NCBI RefSeq assembly: GCF_009792315.1
Contig: NZ_CP045542.1
Span: 1,136,020-1,200,019, forward strand
Length of the DNA: 64,000 bases
Source: Mycoplasma sp. NEAQ87857
GTDB lineage: Bacteria; Bacillota_I; Bacilli_A; Mycoplasmatales; Metamycoplasmataceae
Direction: 5' to 3'
Numbering within the stretch: position 1 is the first letter of the stretch; every line of letters begins with the position of its first letter. The notes below the pieces were generated by a model. The model saw only the letters and a program-made list of their open reading frames with translations, had not been told where the DNA came from and did not search any database. This document shows, in pieces, positions 21,467 through 33,902 of the stretch. The translations under genes and the position numbers were made by a program.

Positions 21467-24220
21467 CTATTCAAAAATTAAGTATTGTTCAATATCGTTA
21501 TAGTGTAGTTGAATTCTAGTTCTAGAATTTTGATTCATACTAAATAGAACTTGTCCTTTTGACGCTGTAGCTAAAAAGTTAAGTTCATTTTCCGTTAATC
21601 CACCTGAAAAACTATACATATCATTAACTGCTTCAATATCTGCTTTTCTTAAATTAAAGAAAGTAGTATATTGACAGTTTTCTAAAATTGCTATAGTTTG
21701 AGATTTAATATATTCGTTGTAAATTAACTCAGATGGATTTTGTGTGGTTAAGTTCATACTTGCATTAAACTTTCTTACAGTTTTAACCATTGTATAAATA
21801 AAGTCTAATCCTACAGGATTATTACTATCAATGTATAAATGAACTTCATCTACAAAAATATTTAAAAACTTATTTTTATTAGTTAAAAAGTTATTAATTA
21901 CTAAGTTTTGAATAAAGTTCAAGATAACAAAGATAGCTAACTGACTAGTTGCATCACCTTTAAGTTTCCCAAATTGCTTATTTTGAATCTTCTGTGTGTT
22001 AAAAACAATTAAATCATTATCAAGATTAATATTTGTGTGATTATTATAGAATGTTTGATACTTACCTTGATTTTCAAAGAAGTATTCTAACAATTCTATT
22101 AAATCTAACTGATCTTGATATTTTCTTAACTTTTCTTCTTTATTAGAAAAAGTAATAGATTTTAACTCCTGGATTAAATCACTAATAATAGGATAGTCTT
22201 GATTACTCAATTTTCTAAAATCTAATTTATCATCATAAAACTTTCATTTCTTGTATAAATTTTGTAACGCAACATTTAGTAATAAAGTTCTTTTTTCAGT
22301 CATATTGTTTTCAAAAACAATATTGAAAAACAATTGTAAGTAATCAATATGTTTATTAATAATACTTTCATTAGTTATATTATTACCACTTGATAATTGG
22401 TTATTAACTTGTAATGGATTAATACTAATACCATTTCCAACACCTAAATCAATTACATTACCTCCAAGCATTTTAGCTAATTTAGAATATTCATTTTGTG
22501 GATCGATAATGATTACTTTTCTATCGTTTGCAAAAGCATTTAAAATTTGTTTTTTAACAAAGGTACTTTTACCACTACCACTAACTCCAAAAACAAATTG
22601 ATTATAGTTGGTTCTGGTCATTGATTTTTTATAGAATTTTTCTCAGATAATAGGTTCTCCTGTAGAAATAGAATTACCTAAATAAAAATCATTACCATCA
22701 TTTACATAATCATTATTAAATCCCCATCCATTAGCTAAATTAACTGTTGAAAATTGAGTATTATCATTTAGTAAATCTTGATTACTTAAAGCACTAGTTG
22801 CTAAAGCTTGGAATTGTCTAAACATTAATCCATTAAGATAGATTTTGAATTTTGAACAAAATCTTCTATTTAGTTCTTCTTGTTTTTTAAGTTCTTTTAA
22901 ACTATCGCTTTGATTCATTAAAAGAACATTTAAATTTACTAATTTATTTCCATTAGTAATAACTTGATCAGTAATATAAGAAATAGCTTGATATTCTAAA
23001 TCATTGAATTTAGAACGAATCACGTTCTTTGTTTCTTGAGAATTATCAATTAATTTCTTATTTACTCTATTTAATAAATTATGAGCTCCTTCATCATCAT
23101 AACATTCAAAATGAACAATTAAATCACTATCACTTTGAAGCAAGATGCTCAATCAATTTTCTTGTAATTGTGTTGGATATCTTCTAATTGATTGAATTGA
23201 GTGATATTGATTATCTTGAATGTAATGATTACTTTTAAATATAACTTCATCAAAATCAAAAACTTCATCTAGTGAGATAAAATCTTGTTGTTTTTGAGTT
23301 TTGTTTTTTAATTTAACTAAAGTTTGATAAACAACACTATCAACTTCTTCTTCATCATCTTGATCAATTTTGTTCGCTTGCTCTAAAGCAAGTTCTAACT
23401 TCTCTTGATCAATCTTTCAGTGATGTAAATTTGCAATAAACTCAACACTAGCTTTAGCATCAAGTAAGTTGCAATCTATTCCAATGTTAGTTAAATCTCA
23501 CATTGTACTATCTACAAGTTCATTTAACTTTTGATATTGTTTTTCATAGATAACAAAATAGTAGTTATCTACCATTTCGTTATTTGAGTTTTGTAATCTT
23601 TCAAAATCATCAAGAACTTGAGAATAATATTCTCCAAATACTTCTTGAGCTTGAATGTTAGAAGTATTTTCTAATTGATCAATTTTGTTTAATCCGTTTT
23701 GTTGAATATTAATTAAATTGTCTTGGTAATTATTTTTCTCTTTACGTTTGATTAAACTACCCATTACATTAAATTGATCAAAAATGTTAGCGATTTGATT
23801 TAGTTTAATATTCTTATCAAATTCGCTTTCGACAAAAGGATTAATTCCTTTAAAATGAATTATTTTTAAATAATTACCTTTTTTAGTTTTAACACTATCT
23901 TTATAGATTTTTGAATATGCGATTAATTGTTTTTTATTTTTGTTCTTATTGTTATATTGCTTTTGAGTAAAAGCATAAGTAATATAACAAAAGACTAAAC
24001 GATATAATCTCATATTTTGACTTGGGATGTTAATTAAAAAAAGTAGTCAAGGTAATAAAATACTTATTACTATAACTACTTTTAATCAAGAAACAAATGT
24101 GATATTTAGTGCGATTGCAAAGGATAAAATTACACCAATAAATAAAAATCCTGCATCTAAGAAAGTTAATTTTTGTATAAAAAAGCGTTGTTGCTTTTTT
24201 AAGCTATTAGGCTGTAGCAT
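21467..24220 (-). CDS. VirB4/TraE-type conjugal transfer ATPase with N-terminal membrane domain
   Basis: 917 aa. Start taken at ATG 24220, upstream of a weaker candidate at 24013, because the extra 69 residues contain two clear membrane helices (AGFLFIGVILSFAIA and VVIVISILLPWLLFLI), like the VirB3-type domain fused to VirB4 in other Gram-positive systems. Walker A GVSGSGKST about 545-553, Walker B NIFVDEVHLY with DE about 791-792, followed by a TTQNPSE motif and RKADIE region typical of VirB4/TraE. It powers assembly of the type IV secretion channel at the inner face of the membrane (mycoplasma ICE CDS17). Only 20 bases separate it from the upstream membrane protein gene; no Shine-Dalgarno site is obvious. 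Confidence 0.9.
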
Positions 24221-24240
24221 ATGATTTAATTAAGATAAAC

Positions 24241-26064
24241 TTATTTCTTATCTTTGTTAGATAAGTTTTTATAATCTTTGTATTCATCACTTGAAGTATA
24301 ATCTTTTCAAGATTTAAGATATTCTTCATTTGATTGTTTGAATTCTTCTTCATTTTTGTATGGATTGAGTTTTAAATTTAAATGATCTTTTGCTTTATCT
24401 TTGAATGATTGGTGAGTTTCATTTAATGTTAAAATTCTATCATCTAGTCTTCTTTTTGCTTTAGTTGCTTTAGAATCTAAAATACCATTTTTATTCAATT
24501 TAGAATTTTGAATTGAAGTGGTTAATCTTGCTTTTAAATTCTTAATTGGAGTAAATTGTTTATTATTATCAAATCCAATAGTATCATTGATAAACGATTC
24601 TTTACCACCATTATCTTCATAAAAATTAGATAAATGATCAATTTGATTATTAATATTTTGATTGTGCTCTAATTGATCACTAGATAATACTTCATTACTC
24701 TTTGGAACATATAATTGTCTTTGTAAGCTTTGAATTTGATCACCATTATTAAAATCAGCTATTAAGTTTTTATGCAATAAACTTGCATCGCTATCTGATA
24801 AATTCATTTTATCTGCATAATTTGCTGCGTAATTTTCTGTTCTACTTTTAGCTGATTTAAATTTATCTGAATTAAACAACTGATTTGTTTTATTTCTAGC
24901 AAAATTACCAAATGATTTTGCACCTTTAGCTAATTTATTACCAGCAAATTTTCCAACTAAAGCTTTTTTAGATAAACCTGAAGCTAATCCAGTAGCAATA
25001 GCTCCAACTCCTCCAGTAGTAGCTGCAAATCCAACTTTTAATCCAGTGCTTAATGCAGAAGTTGAACGCATTAAACCTTGAAGTTCCATCATATCTTCTT
25101 TAGCTGAAACTTTATCACCAATAAAGGTAGTAATAATTGATGAAACAGAGCTAAATCCCATTGTTGAACCAACTAAAATAATAAAGCTATATAAAAACTT
25201 TTCAATAAAGTTAAAATCATTATTTGCTCACGCTTGATTAAAAGCAACATTAATAAAAATCGCTCATATTTTTAAACTTAATCCTAAGGACATAATAGCA
25301 AGTCATTTACTGATAAACAATTGAAATCAAATTTTAATTCTTGCTCCAGAATCAAAAATTGAAGTTGATGCAATTAATGGACTAATGATAAACATAAAAA
25401 ATAGTTGAAAGATTTTATTAACTACACCAAATAATGAAGACATTAAAATCATAAATACGACTATTGAAGGTAAAGCACCTAAAAAGATTAATTTAATACC
25501 TTCTCCAGTATTTAAATGAGCAAAAGTAGATGATGGTATAAAATAACTTGTATTAATTCATTGCTCTTCAGGAACGCTTTCAGGACGAATGATACTTCAT
25601 ACATAACTTGAAACATCTAAATTAGCATTTTCACCTAAAATTAATTGAGTTATGTTGTTGATAAACAATCCTAAAATTGCTAAAACACTAACTAAACTCA
25701 TTATTAATAAAACTGAAAATATACTTCATTTTAATGCGGTTTTAATTGGATTAACTACATCTATACTAGTGTTATTTTTGTTTCGATAAAATGTAAATCG
25801 TATCATTGAAGCAACAAAGAAGATAATCATCATTAAGACTGATACAATAGCAAATCTTATAAAAGTATAATTAACACTTATGTTTCCAATGATATCTGTA
25901 TCTTTATTAAAATTAACTCCAAATAATACTAATCCTGGTAATTCAAAAATAATAAAGCTTGCTCCACTTAAAATGTATGTTAAAAACGACATTATCAGAG
26001 CAACTGGTAATCAAAAAATTAAGAAGATTGGATAAACTATATATCCAAATAAAGCACCTAGCAT
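24241..26064 (-). CDS. Polytopic ICE membrane channel protein (Mbov_0396-like, TrbL/VirB6-type)
   Basis: 607 aa. The first about 310 residues hold at least six hydrophobic segments (e.g. YIVYPIFLIFWLPVALIMSF, FAIVSVLMMIIFFVAS, FSVLLIMSLVSVLAILGLFI, LPSIVVFMILMSSLFGVV, SFIILVGSTMGF), followed by a Gly/Ala-rich hydrophobic patch and a long charged cytoplasmic tail rich in Asn, Lys and Asp. This is the layout of VirB6/TrbL proteins that form the inner-membrane part of type IV secretion channels. Located between the pilin-like gene and virB4 homolog. Confidence 0.8.
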
Positions 26065-26096
26065 TGTTTAAGAAAAATCAAATGATTTAATTTAAA

Positions 26097-26483
26097 TTAG
26101 AAATTTAAGTTTGAAACTAAATGATTATTTAATAAATTTGTATTGTGAATAAGTACTGTTTCTAGCGAGTTAGAGCTTGGAGCTAAATCACTAAAAGCTT
26201 TTGTTAAGATTCCTGAAATTGATCAAATGATGATAACTGCTAAAATAGCAACACCAATTCATTTTAAACGTTTAATTTCTTCAGCTCTTTTTTGTGAAGT
26301 ATCACTTGATCCAATTTTGATTCATACAAAAATTGCAGTGATAATAAATCAAAGAGCTAATGCTCCCATCACAACTCCTAATACAATGTTAATATAACCT
26401 TGGACAGTATTTGAGACGTTCTGTAAAGATTCTTTAAATTTCTCTGTGTTTTCTGCAAAAAGCGATGTAATTTTACCTATCAT
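26097..26483 (-). CDS. Pilin-like conjugal transfer protein (Mbov_0395-like)
   Basis: 128 aa with two membrane helices (YINIVLGVVMGALALWFIIT and WIGVAILAVIIIWSISGIL) joined by a short charged loop, the hairpin topology of VirB2/TrbC pilins. Start ATG 26483 is preceded by a full AGGAGGTG ribosome binding site, stronger than most in the element, consistent with a structural component needed in many copies. No cleavable signal peptide is evident. Confidence 0.75.
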
Positions 26484-26494
26484 TAATGCACCTC

Positions 26495-28399
26495 CTAATT
26501 ATCTTGTTTATTTGTTTCAAATTTCATTCTAAGATTTAAATAATCATTTTTGAATTTTTCAATTCTTTCATTAATATTAGGATTAATAGATTCTAGATAT
26601 TTTTTAATAAATTTAAAAAGTGCTGGATCTTGATCTTCTAAGATCATTTTAAGAGTTTTGTTATTTAAATTTCCGTTTATAGCACTTTCAATTTCACCCA
26701 ATAATTCTTTATAATCTTTATTATTTTGAATGATACTTGGATCAATAAAATCCCCAAACACTTTGATTATATAAGCAAAATGTTCTTGGAAGTCAGTTCC
26801 ATACTTTGTAGCAAGATCATCATCAGTAGGAAAAAGGAAAACTCCTCCAACAGCTTGGTCTAAAAAGAAGCTTGTTCCTGTGAAGTTTTCAAATTTTAAA
26901 TAATTAAAGGTTGATTTGATAAAGTTTTTTGAAGTTTTAATGTAATCATCTATTTTATATTTTTCACCATTATTTATTTTGTTTCTTTCTATAAAGATAT
27001 CCATTAAAGCTCCAACATTTTCTAGCTGTAATTTTGCAAAATGTAAATGTTTTAAAGCATTAATCATTATATAAATGAATATTCCATCTTCATCATAAAT
27101 ATAATTTGCGTTTTTATAATAAATTGAGTTCTTTTTAGACTTATTATTATAAAGTTCTGTTCAGTTAATTAATTGTGTTGTTGGTGGTTTTATTTCTAAC
27201 GGAGCAACACCTCTAAAATTAGATAAGATATAATGCTCATTATTTTCAACTAATGCTTCATAAAAAATTTCTTTTTTAAATTCTTTGATTTGTTCAACAT
27301 CAAATTTTATTGTATCCGTATCTTGCTTTTTGACAGGATTTTTACTATATAACCCTTCTATAAAAGATGAGATTATTCCAGTAGATTTTGGACTATCTGA
27401 AAAAACAAATTCTATGAACTTTTTATAATTTACGTTAAAAGCACTTGGAAAACTTCCTACTGTATTTATTTTTTCGTATTCAAAATATAAACTACCTAAC
27501 ACTGAAAATAAATCATAAAAACTTAATTTCTTTCCAAAATCAGGATTAGGAATTTCAATTATTTTATTAGCTTGTTCTTCAGTATAAATAAGATTATCTA
27601 CATCTAAAGGTAAATCTTTCCTTTTAACTTTAAGAGTTTTTTTAGAATATAAATCTATCTTATTTTTTAAAGCATCTATCTTATTTTTTAAAGCATCTAT
27701 CTTATTTTTTAAAGCAAGTAATTTATCATCATTAGATTCAAAATAGAATGAATCTTTATGTTCTTCATCCATTTTGATTCTTTCTTCTAATGAAGCATTT
27801 TTATACTTAACAACATCATTAAAATGTTTTACAACGTCGTTATAAATATCAACAGTAATGTATTTAATTAAATCATCTCTAAAAGTGTTAAGTTTTGCAA
27901 CTCTAGTTGCTTCACTAATACTTTTATCATTAATGAAATTTAACATTTGATGAGTAAATAATCCTGTTGAAATAACTTCTTGCTTGTTGTCATTGTGTAA
28001 TCCTGCTTCTACTGAAAATAATGCTGAACTTAAATATTTTTCATAAGGGAAAAATAAATAATATTTGTAGTCTTTGTTTTGCTCAACATCATTTAAATGT
28101 TGTGTTGAAAACATATTAGGTTTATCTTTTAAGACTTTGTCTGGATAAACTGTTTGTCATAGTACTTTCTTGTTATCATTAATTGAATAAGGATATTCAA
28201 AATTTATCATTTTTTTACCAACAGGTCATTTATTTTTGCTTGGTTCTGGATCCCCTACATTAATAGGACTAACACCACGACCTCTTTTAGAAAGTCCTCC
28301 ACCATCAAAATTAATATTACAGCTTGAAGTAATTAAAACGCTAGCACTAGTAGCTATAGTTGTTGTTGCTAGCAATCATTGTTTAATTCTTTTTTTCAT
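26495..28399 (-). CDS. ICE surface lipoprotein (CDS14-like)
   Basis: 634 aa. Signal peptide with lipobox ...SVLITSSC (Cys about 27) and a following charged/Gly linker, so a membrane-anchored lipoprotein outside the cell. The rest is hydrophilic with aromatic-rich segments; no known enzymatic motif. A 7-residue repeat ALKNKID occurs three times in tandem. The corresponding lipoprotein of M. agalactiae ICEA (CDS14) is reported to be needed for conjugation, perhaps in mate recognition; function here is by analogy. Ends 11 bases before the pilin-like gene start. Confidence 0.82.
27653..27715 (-). repeat. Three perfect 21-bp tandem repeats inside the lipoprotein gene
   Basis: Units 27653-27673, 27674-27694 and 27695-27715, each beginning ATCTATCTTA on the plus strand, encode the heptad-like ALKNKID (coiled-coil pattern). 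Being a multiple of three, copy-number change would alter protein length without breaking the frame. Confidence 0.9.
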
Positions 28400-28467
28400 C
28401 GTTATCACCTCTAATTTTTGTTAATACAAAAATTATATAAGTTTATCTTGTGGTATATCCTTTTTAG

Positions 28468-28881
28468 TTAAAAATTACTTTCATTTGTGGTATATAAATC
28501 AATGCTTTCTTGCTCTTCTGGATCTACATCCGCTGGATTTGTATTTATATCTGTATCTAATGTTTCTTGATTAGTAGTTTGTTCTGTTTTTGGAGATGCA
28601 AAACATTTTATTTGTCTTGCACTGATTTCAGTTTCGTAAAAATCATCCCGTTTCTTACTAATTAGAAATCCATTTACAAAAACAGTCATACCTTTCTGTA
28701 GCTTCATTGCTACATTCATTGCAACTTTATTTCAAGCTACAACGAAAAAATATTGTACTTTCTTTCCATAATTTACTGCGATACTGAATTTTAAGACTGA
28801 ATAAGTCTTATTATCCTTTGTAAGATTTGAAAATTGCGGAACGGTTGCTACTCGACCTAGCATCGTTACTTCGTTATACAT
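28468..28881 (-). CDS. Single-stranded DNA-binding protein, ICE copy
   Basis: 137 aa with the OB-fold pattern of bacterial SSB: MYNEVTMLGRVATVPQFS, then FSIAVNY, VQYFFVVAWNKVA, LQKGMTVFVNGFLI and ETEISARQIKCF, and an acidic Gln/Asp-rich tail. The tail ends ESNF rather than the usual DIPF of chromosomal SSB. It would coat single strands during transfer or circle replication. It starts 3 bases after the stop of the upstream gene and lies 69 bases before the lipoprotein gene. Confidence 0.85.
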
Positions 28882-28883
28882 AA

Positions 28884-29963
28884 TTAATTTCCTTCTATCA
28901 ATCTTTCATCAAGATAATTGGTTATTTTTGATTTAATTAAATAGTAATTAGATTCAATAATATTTAATATTTCAAAGAATTCTAAATTTGAACAATCTTT
29001 GATTTTATCTAAGAATTCTTTAAACATATCTTTATCAATTTCATTAATCTCTAAATTAAAAAACTTAACCAATAAATACCTAATAATAGATTGAATTACT
29101 GTATCTGTTTCTTTAATTTCAGTATTATTAAAATAACAACTATCAATTGCTGTTTTAATTAAGCAATCTAATATTTGTGTTTGATAATACCTAATATTGT
29201 TGTCAATTGTTAATGTTGGAAGAGTAATGTATCAATTTTTCTTATCAAATTTATTACATTCAACATCTTTACACATTGACACAAGCTGCATTGCTGCTTG
29301 ATTTTGTTTTAGTATTCAACTAAAAATATTTATATTAATATCGAATTTGTTTGATAAATCATATTTTGATTTTATAAAAGCAAAATGTTCTTCGGTAAAA
29401 GCTGCTACATTAATTTCATTTGCTTTAAATTCATAATATGATTTAGCAATATTTGAAGCTTGATCTTTTATAAGTTTGTCAAATTCAATATAAATTTTTT
29501 CTATCTCTTCAGCGTTATTTTCTTTATCTTTTTTAAGTTCATTTAATTCATTACTCATTGCTGATATTGAAAGAACTTTTTCTATAGTCTCTTTATTATC
29601 AGTTTTAGATGTATAAATAAAATTCTTCTTTCAACTAGGAATAATAATTGTTTCTATATGTCCTTCATCATCAGCATTTGTGGAAAAACTAACATAATTT
29701 TTCCCTTTAGAAAACAGCTGAAGATTAATAATAAAATTAACTCGTTTATCTGTGTAAATCATTGTATGCAAATATGCTTCTAATAAACTTGAATCACTTT
29801 TAATCATTTGTAAATTTTTGTAAATAGTTTGATCTTGGTAATTTTTAATAAAATCGAAAAACAATTGAGATTCATTCCCTGGATTTAAAACATACCCTTC
29901 ATAATCTCTTTGAATTGGTGATAGTTGATTTTGTTTTTCTTTAAGTTGGCTAAATGTTTTCAT
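28884..29963 (-). CDS. Hypothetical ICE protein, 359 aa
   Basis: Continuous with TGA as Trp. Soluble and mostly helical, with a central coiled-coil stretch (ELNELKKDKENNAEEIEKIY). No domain recognised. Its ATG overlaps the stop of the small membrane protein gene (TAATG at 29963) and its stop lies 3 bases before the SSB-like gene, so it is firmly inside the transfer operon. Confidence 0.7.
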
Positions 29964-30091
29964 TAATATCCTCTTACTGTTCTTACAATTATTCCAACGA
30001 TTAAAAGTATCAAAATAGAAATTAATGAATATTTATGCTTGATTGTAAATTTAATTAATCAGCTTATTAATCATTTTAATTTCTTTCTCAT
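29963..30091 (-). CDS. Small ICE membrane protein, 42 aa
   Basis: ATG at 30091 after AGGAG. Basic N terminus (MRKKLKWLISWLIKF), then one membrane helix (YSLISILILLIVGIIV) and RTVRGY. It overlaps the next gene by TAATG. Too small for standard gene finding but the ribosome binding site, coupling and clean topology support it. Confidence 0.65.
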
Positions 30092-30452
30092 TTTGCTCCT
30101 TCAAATTTAATTCCTCAATATTTGCAATCGCTTTAAATATGTGATATTCTTTTTTTATTTTCAAACTTATTGAGTTAATTTCATTCCTTCATTTTCTTCT
30201 TGAACTTTATCTTGAATTTTATTGTTTTCTATTTTTGGTTCTCTTTGATCTTTATTCATATAATAAGCAAAAGCAATAGATTTTCACTCTCTTGTTTCTA
30301 CTTCTTCTAATGAATTTTTATTAAATAGAAATTGATATTTATCGTCATCTGATAACGAACTATTATTGATTTTATCTTTTAGTTTGATTCAAGTTTGAAG
30401 CTCAATATTTGACTCATATTGTCATTCTTCTAAATTTCTTTTTGAGTCATCG

Positions 30453-30901
30453 ATATTATTGATGATTTCTTTATAAGTTAATAAATTTGGTTCATTAATC
30501 TTTCTAAAATCATCCACTTCTTGATGAAGCTTTCACTTATCATTAGAATATTCTCTTCTAACTTCTTCTAATGAAAAAGTTTTAATTACTTCAGATGCTA
30601 TCTTTCCTGCGTTTTCAATTAGTTTTAATAATTTGTCGTGATTTTCTTCAAATGCTTTTTTAATTCTTTCTTCTTTTGAAAGATTAGCATCAGCATTTGT
30701 AAAAGATTTTGCTGTTAATCATTGATAAGCATACTCTTTTGACTTTTGATATGCATCTTCATCTTCAATACCAATTCATTTCATTAACATCATCGCTGAT
30801 AGCTCAGCTTCGTTTTCGTGTTCTGAACGAAATTGAAGATATTCTAATCCAGTGTGTTTTTCTGCTACGTAATGAGACATTTCGTGCAACAATGTATTAT
30901 T
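30453..30901. repeat. 449-bp target-site duplication of the IS, left copy
   Basis: From ATATTATTGATG to TGTATTATT, identical as far as I compared with 32780-33228. It flanks the IS directly at both ends. Confidence 0.9.
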
Positions 30902-32779
30902 CCTGACTTTTGCAGTTATGGTTAAAGAAAAGACGAAAACCCCTGTATTTATTGCGTTTTCGTCTTTTTGTTTATCTTTTTCCTAGTATAATAGAACTTA
31001 AATTTTCAACCTTACCATATTTAGGTAGTGAATTAATATTAAATGCTTTTAATATTCTTGTAAGTCCTTCATCCATTTTTAATCTTAAAAAATGTTCTTT
31101 ATCTTCTCCTCAAATGACTACTGTAGCTTTCTCATTTAAGGTTTTTATAATTTTAGATGTAGTTAAATATTGATCATCTTTTTCAAAATTTACTGTTTCT
31201 TTTAATAATAATTCAAGATATCTTTGAATAACTAAAGATATATAACAAATTAAGAAATGACCTAAAATAGATTCCTTTTTTCACACATAAACTGGTCTTG
31301 CTTCAAAATTGGTTTTAAGCACTCTAAAAGATTCTTCAATCTTTCATAAACCTCTTAATTGTTTATAAATTTTCATTGGATCAATTTCTTTAATATTAGT
31401 TCTTATCCCATAAAACCCAATTGTCTTTAAATCTTTATCATATTGTTTTTGATTGAATTCAACGTTTTCAACTTTACTTGAAATATACTTTTTGCCACCT
31501 GTATTAATAGATGATTTGTATGTTGTATGGTTCTTTTGTTCAATTAGTTTAGTAGCTTTTTGTTTTAATTTTTCAATGTGATATAAGTCATATTTTGATC
31601 TTTCGCTTGAGTAAGTTAAAACTAATTCATCATCTAGAGCATAGACTTTTTCGTCACTATTAACATAGTCAATTACAGGTATTTTTCTCACGAAAAATTT
31701 ATCTGTAACACTTTCAAAAGTATCTAAATCAAATGCATCAGACACCTTTTTATCTAATGATTTTATTTTTTCAGTAATGATGTAGTTGTAACCTAATTTT
31801 TTCATTTCTAATAGGTTATTTTTAGAATTTAAGCCTTTATCAGCAATAATTGTGATGTTTTGGAAACCAAAATTGTTTTTCAAACTCTCTAAAAATGGTA
31901 AAAATGTTTTGAATTCATTAGTATTTCCGGGAAAAACTTCATATGTAATAGGAATACCTTTGTTATCAATAGCAAGTGCTAAAACCACTTGTGTTTGATT
32001 CACTTTTAAGTCTTTTGAAAAACCAAAATTTCTTAATTCATCAGCGTCAAAACTTTCAAAATAAATTGTTGTTACATCATAATAACAATGTGTTAAATCT
32101 CTATTGTACAAGCTTGATAACTGTTTGTTTAAATAACTTACAACCTTGCTTTTTTCTTTACCAATTTTTTCAAGTGATCTATAAACTGACTCAAGAGAAA
32201 AGTCATAATTTGTAATAAATTTTTCTTTTTGATTGAAAGTTTGAAGTTTTGATTCAGGTCTTAAAATTCTTGAAGTTACTAAGAATTCTGTAAGTTCAGA
32301 AAGTGAGTATTTTGTCCTATAACTTTTATCAACTTTATTGAAAAACTTGTCTAACTTTAGTGTTTTGAATAATTTTCTATAAATCAAATTACCATAACAC
32401 ATAGTGTCTAAAGTTTCGTTATCAGTAAGAAGTACATTATGAAGAAGTGAATCCATAACATCAGTTACTAATTGATTTGCTTCTGATATTTTTGCTTTTG
32501 ACTTTTTACATTCTTCTTTTAATTTTTCAATAGCAAGTGGATCGTTTGCTATTAAATCTTCTTTTCTACCCAATCTTTGTACAACTTTATGAACTGCTTT
32601 CTTTTTAACTTTGTCTCATTTTGATTCCACTAGTGTTACATATTCAACACCACTTACTTTACTAATTTTCACAAACATATTCGCATTATATCATATTCTA
32701 ACAGAATAACAAGTAAAAAAATTAATATTACTTATATACTATGTATATAAGTAAAAATTTTTTAACTGCAAAAGTCAGG
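30902..32779 (-). mobile_element. IS1634-family insertion sequence, 1878 bp
   Basis: Terminal inverted repeats CCTGACTTTTGCAGTTA at both ends (17 bp perfect). It encodes one IS4-superfamily transposase on the minus strand and is flanked by a 449-bp direct duplication. Long, variable target duplications of up to several hundred bp are the known hallmark of IS1634 from M. mycoides. Confidence 0.92.
30972..32678 (-). CDS. IS1634-family transposase
   Basis: 568 aa, TGA as Trp, start ATG 32678. DDE elements visible: YYDVTTIYFESFD (first D region), FPGNTNEFKTFLPFLE, FQNITIIADKGLNSKNN (second D), and a C-terminal Y-(2)-R-(3)-E-(6)-K type segment: IYKQLRGLWKIEESFRVLKT. These are typical of the IS1549/IS1634 group. 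Continuous and apparently intact, so possibly still active. Confidence 0.92.
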
Positions 32780-33228
32780 ATATTATTGATGATTTCTTTA
32801 TAAGTTAATAAATTTGGTTCATTAATCTTTCTAAAATCATCCACTTCTTGATGAAGCTTTCACTTATCATTAGAATATTCTCTTCTAACTTCTTCTAATG
32901 AAAAAGTTTTAATTACTTCAGATGCTATCTTTCCTGCGTTTTCAATTAGTTTTAATAATTTGTCGTGATTTTCTTCAAATGCTTTTTTAATTCTTTCTTC
33001 TTTTGAAAGATTAGCATCAGCATTTGTAAAAGATTTTGCTGTTAATCATTGATAAGCATACTCTTTTGACTTTTGATATGCATCTTCATCTTCAATACCA
33101 ATTCATTTCATTAACATCATCGCTGATAGCTCAGCTTCGTTTTCGTGTTCTGAACGAAATTGAAGATATTCTAATCCAGTGTGTTTTTCTGCTACGTAAT
33201 GAGACATTTCGTGCAACAATGTATTATT
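32780..33228. repeat. 449-bp target-site duplication of the IS, right copy
   Basis: Second copy of 30453-30901; encodes the HEMSH zinc-site part of the ArdC-like protein. Confidence 0.9.
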
Positions 33229-33902
33229 GTTTTCTTCAGGTAAGTTATACTCATTTAAAACAATTTTTTTGCTTTCTTTTTTAACAAAACCATATGTCCT
33301 TGAATCATCACGTTTCATAGTACTTAAATGAGCTTCTTCAACTGATAATCCTGAGTTTTTTATTTTTTCTTTTAAGTTTTCTAGAAGTTTATTATTGATA
33401 TCTTCATATAATGCTGAATCATAATATTTATCAAAATATTTTGCTCCATATTCTTTAGACTCAGCATTAGTTTGTCTGATATCAAAAACATATCCAACTT
33501 TAAAATTTAATGTAGTTTCTAATTTAACACCTTCAGGTACTTCTTCAGGTCCTTTTACATATTTTTTCTTATTTTGTTCATCAATATAGAAAAAGTTTTT
33601 AATTGGTTGAAAAATTTTAATACCACTTTCACCTTTTTTGACATTGATTTTATTCTTGCTTCATTCGTTAAATCCCTTAACTTTATAAGCTTTTGGAAAT
33701 TGATTTACAATTAATAACTTATTTAAAAAGCTATATTTGTTTTCAGGATCAAGAATAAACGACATATTCTGACTTTTCATTTCAGGATTATTAAAGAATT
33801 CTAAAACTTCATTTTTAACTAATTCTTTTAATTCCTTAGTTTTATCTTCGTTTGATTTAAATGTTTTGTCTTTGTTGTATTTGCTGTACATAACTAACAC
33901 CT

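Larger units (their letters stand above)
30167..33891 (-). pseudogene. ArdC-like antirestriction protein, interrupted by IS1634-type element
   Basis: The N-terminal part (ATG 33891 after AAAGGTG) runs to the IS and stops within it at 32728; the C-terminal part lies at 30167-30901. Removing the IS and one 449-bp duplication restores exactly 466 codons (465 aa). N-terminal ArdC-type ssDNA-binding domain (YSFLNKLLIVNQFPKA...GFNEW ... VKKGESGIKIFQP) and a zinc metallopeptidase-like domain with LLHEMSHYVAEK (HEMSH about 227-231) and a downstream EAELSA motif. ArdC-type proteins protect incoming conjugative DNA from restriction. The truncated product retains both domains because the HEMSH region lies in the duplication, so some activity could survive; the left fragment also carries HEMSH but lacks a start. 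Confidence 0.85.

Noticed and set aside
24013..24013. Start of the VirB4-like gene at 24013
   Set aside because: The frame extends upstream to 24220 and the added residues form two membrane helices typical of the family.
27653..27715. CRISPR-like direct repeats
   Set aside because: Units are contiguous without spacers and encode a heptad repeat in a lipoprotein; no cas genes anywhere in the window.
30709..33284. Identical plus-strand frames at 30709 and 33036
   Set aside because: They are antisense to the ArdC-like gene and are identical only because of the 449-bp IS target duplication.
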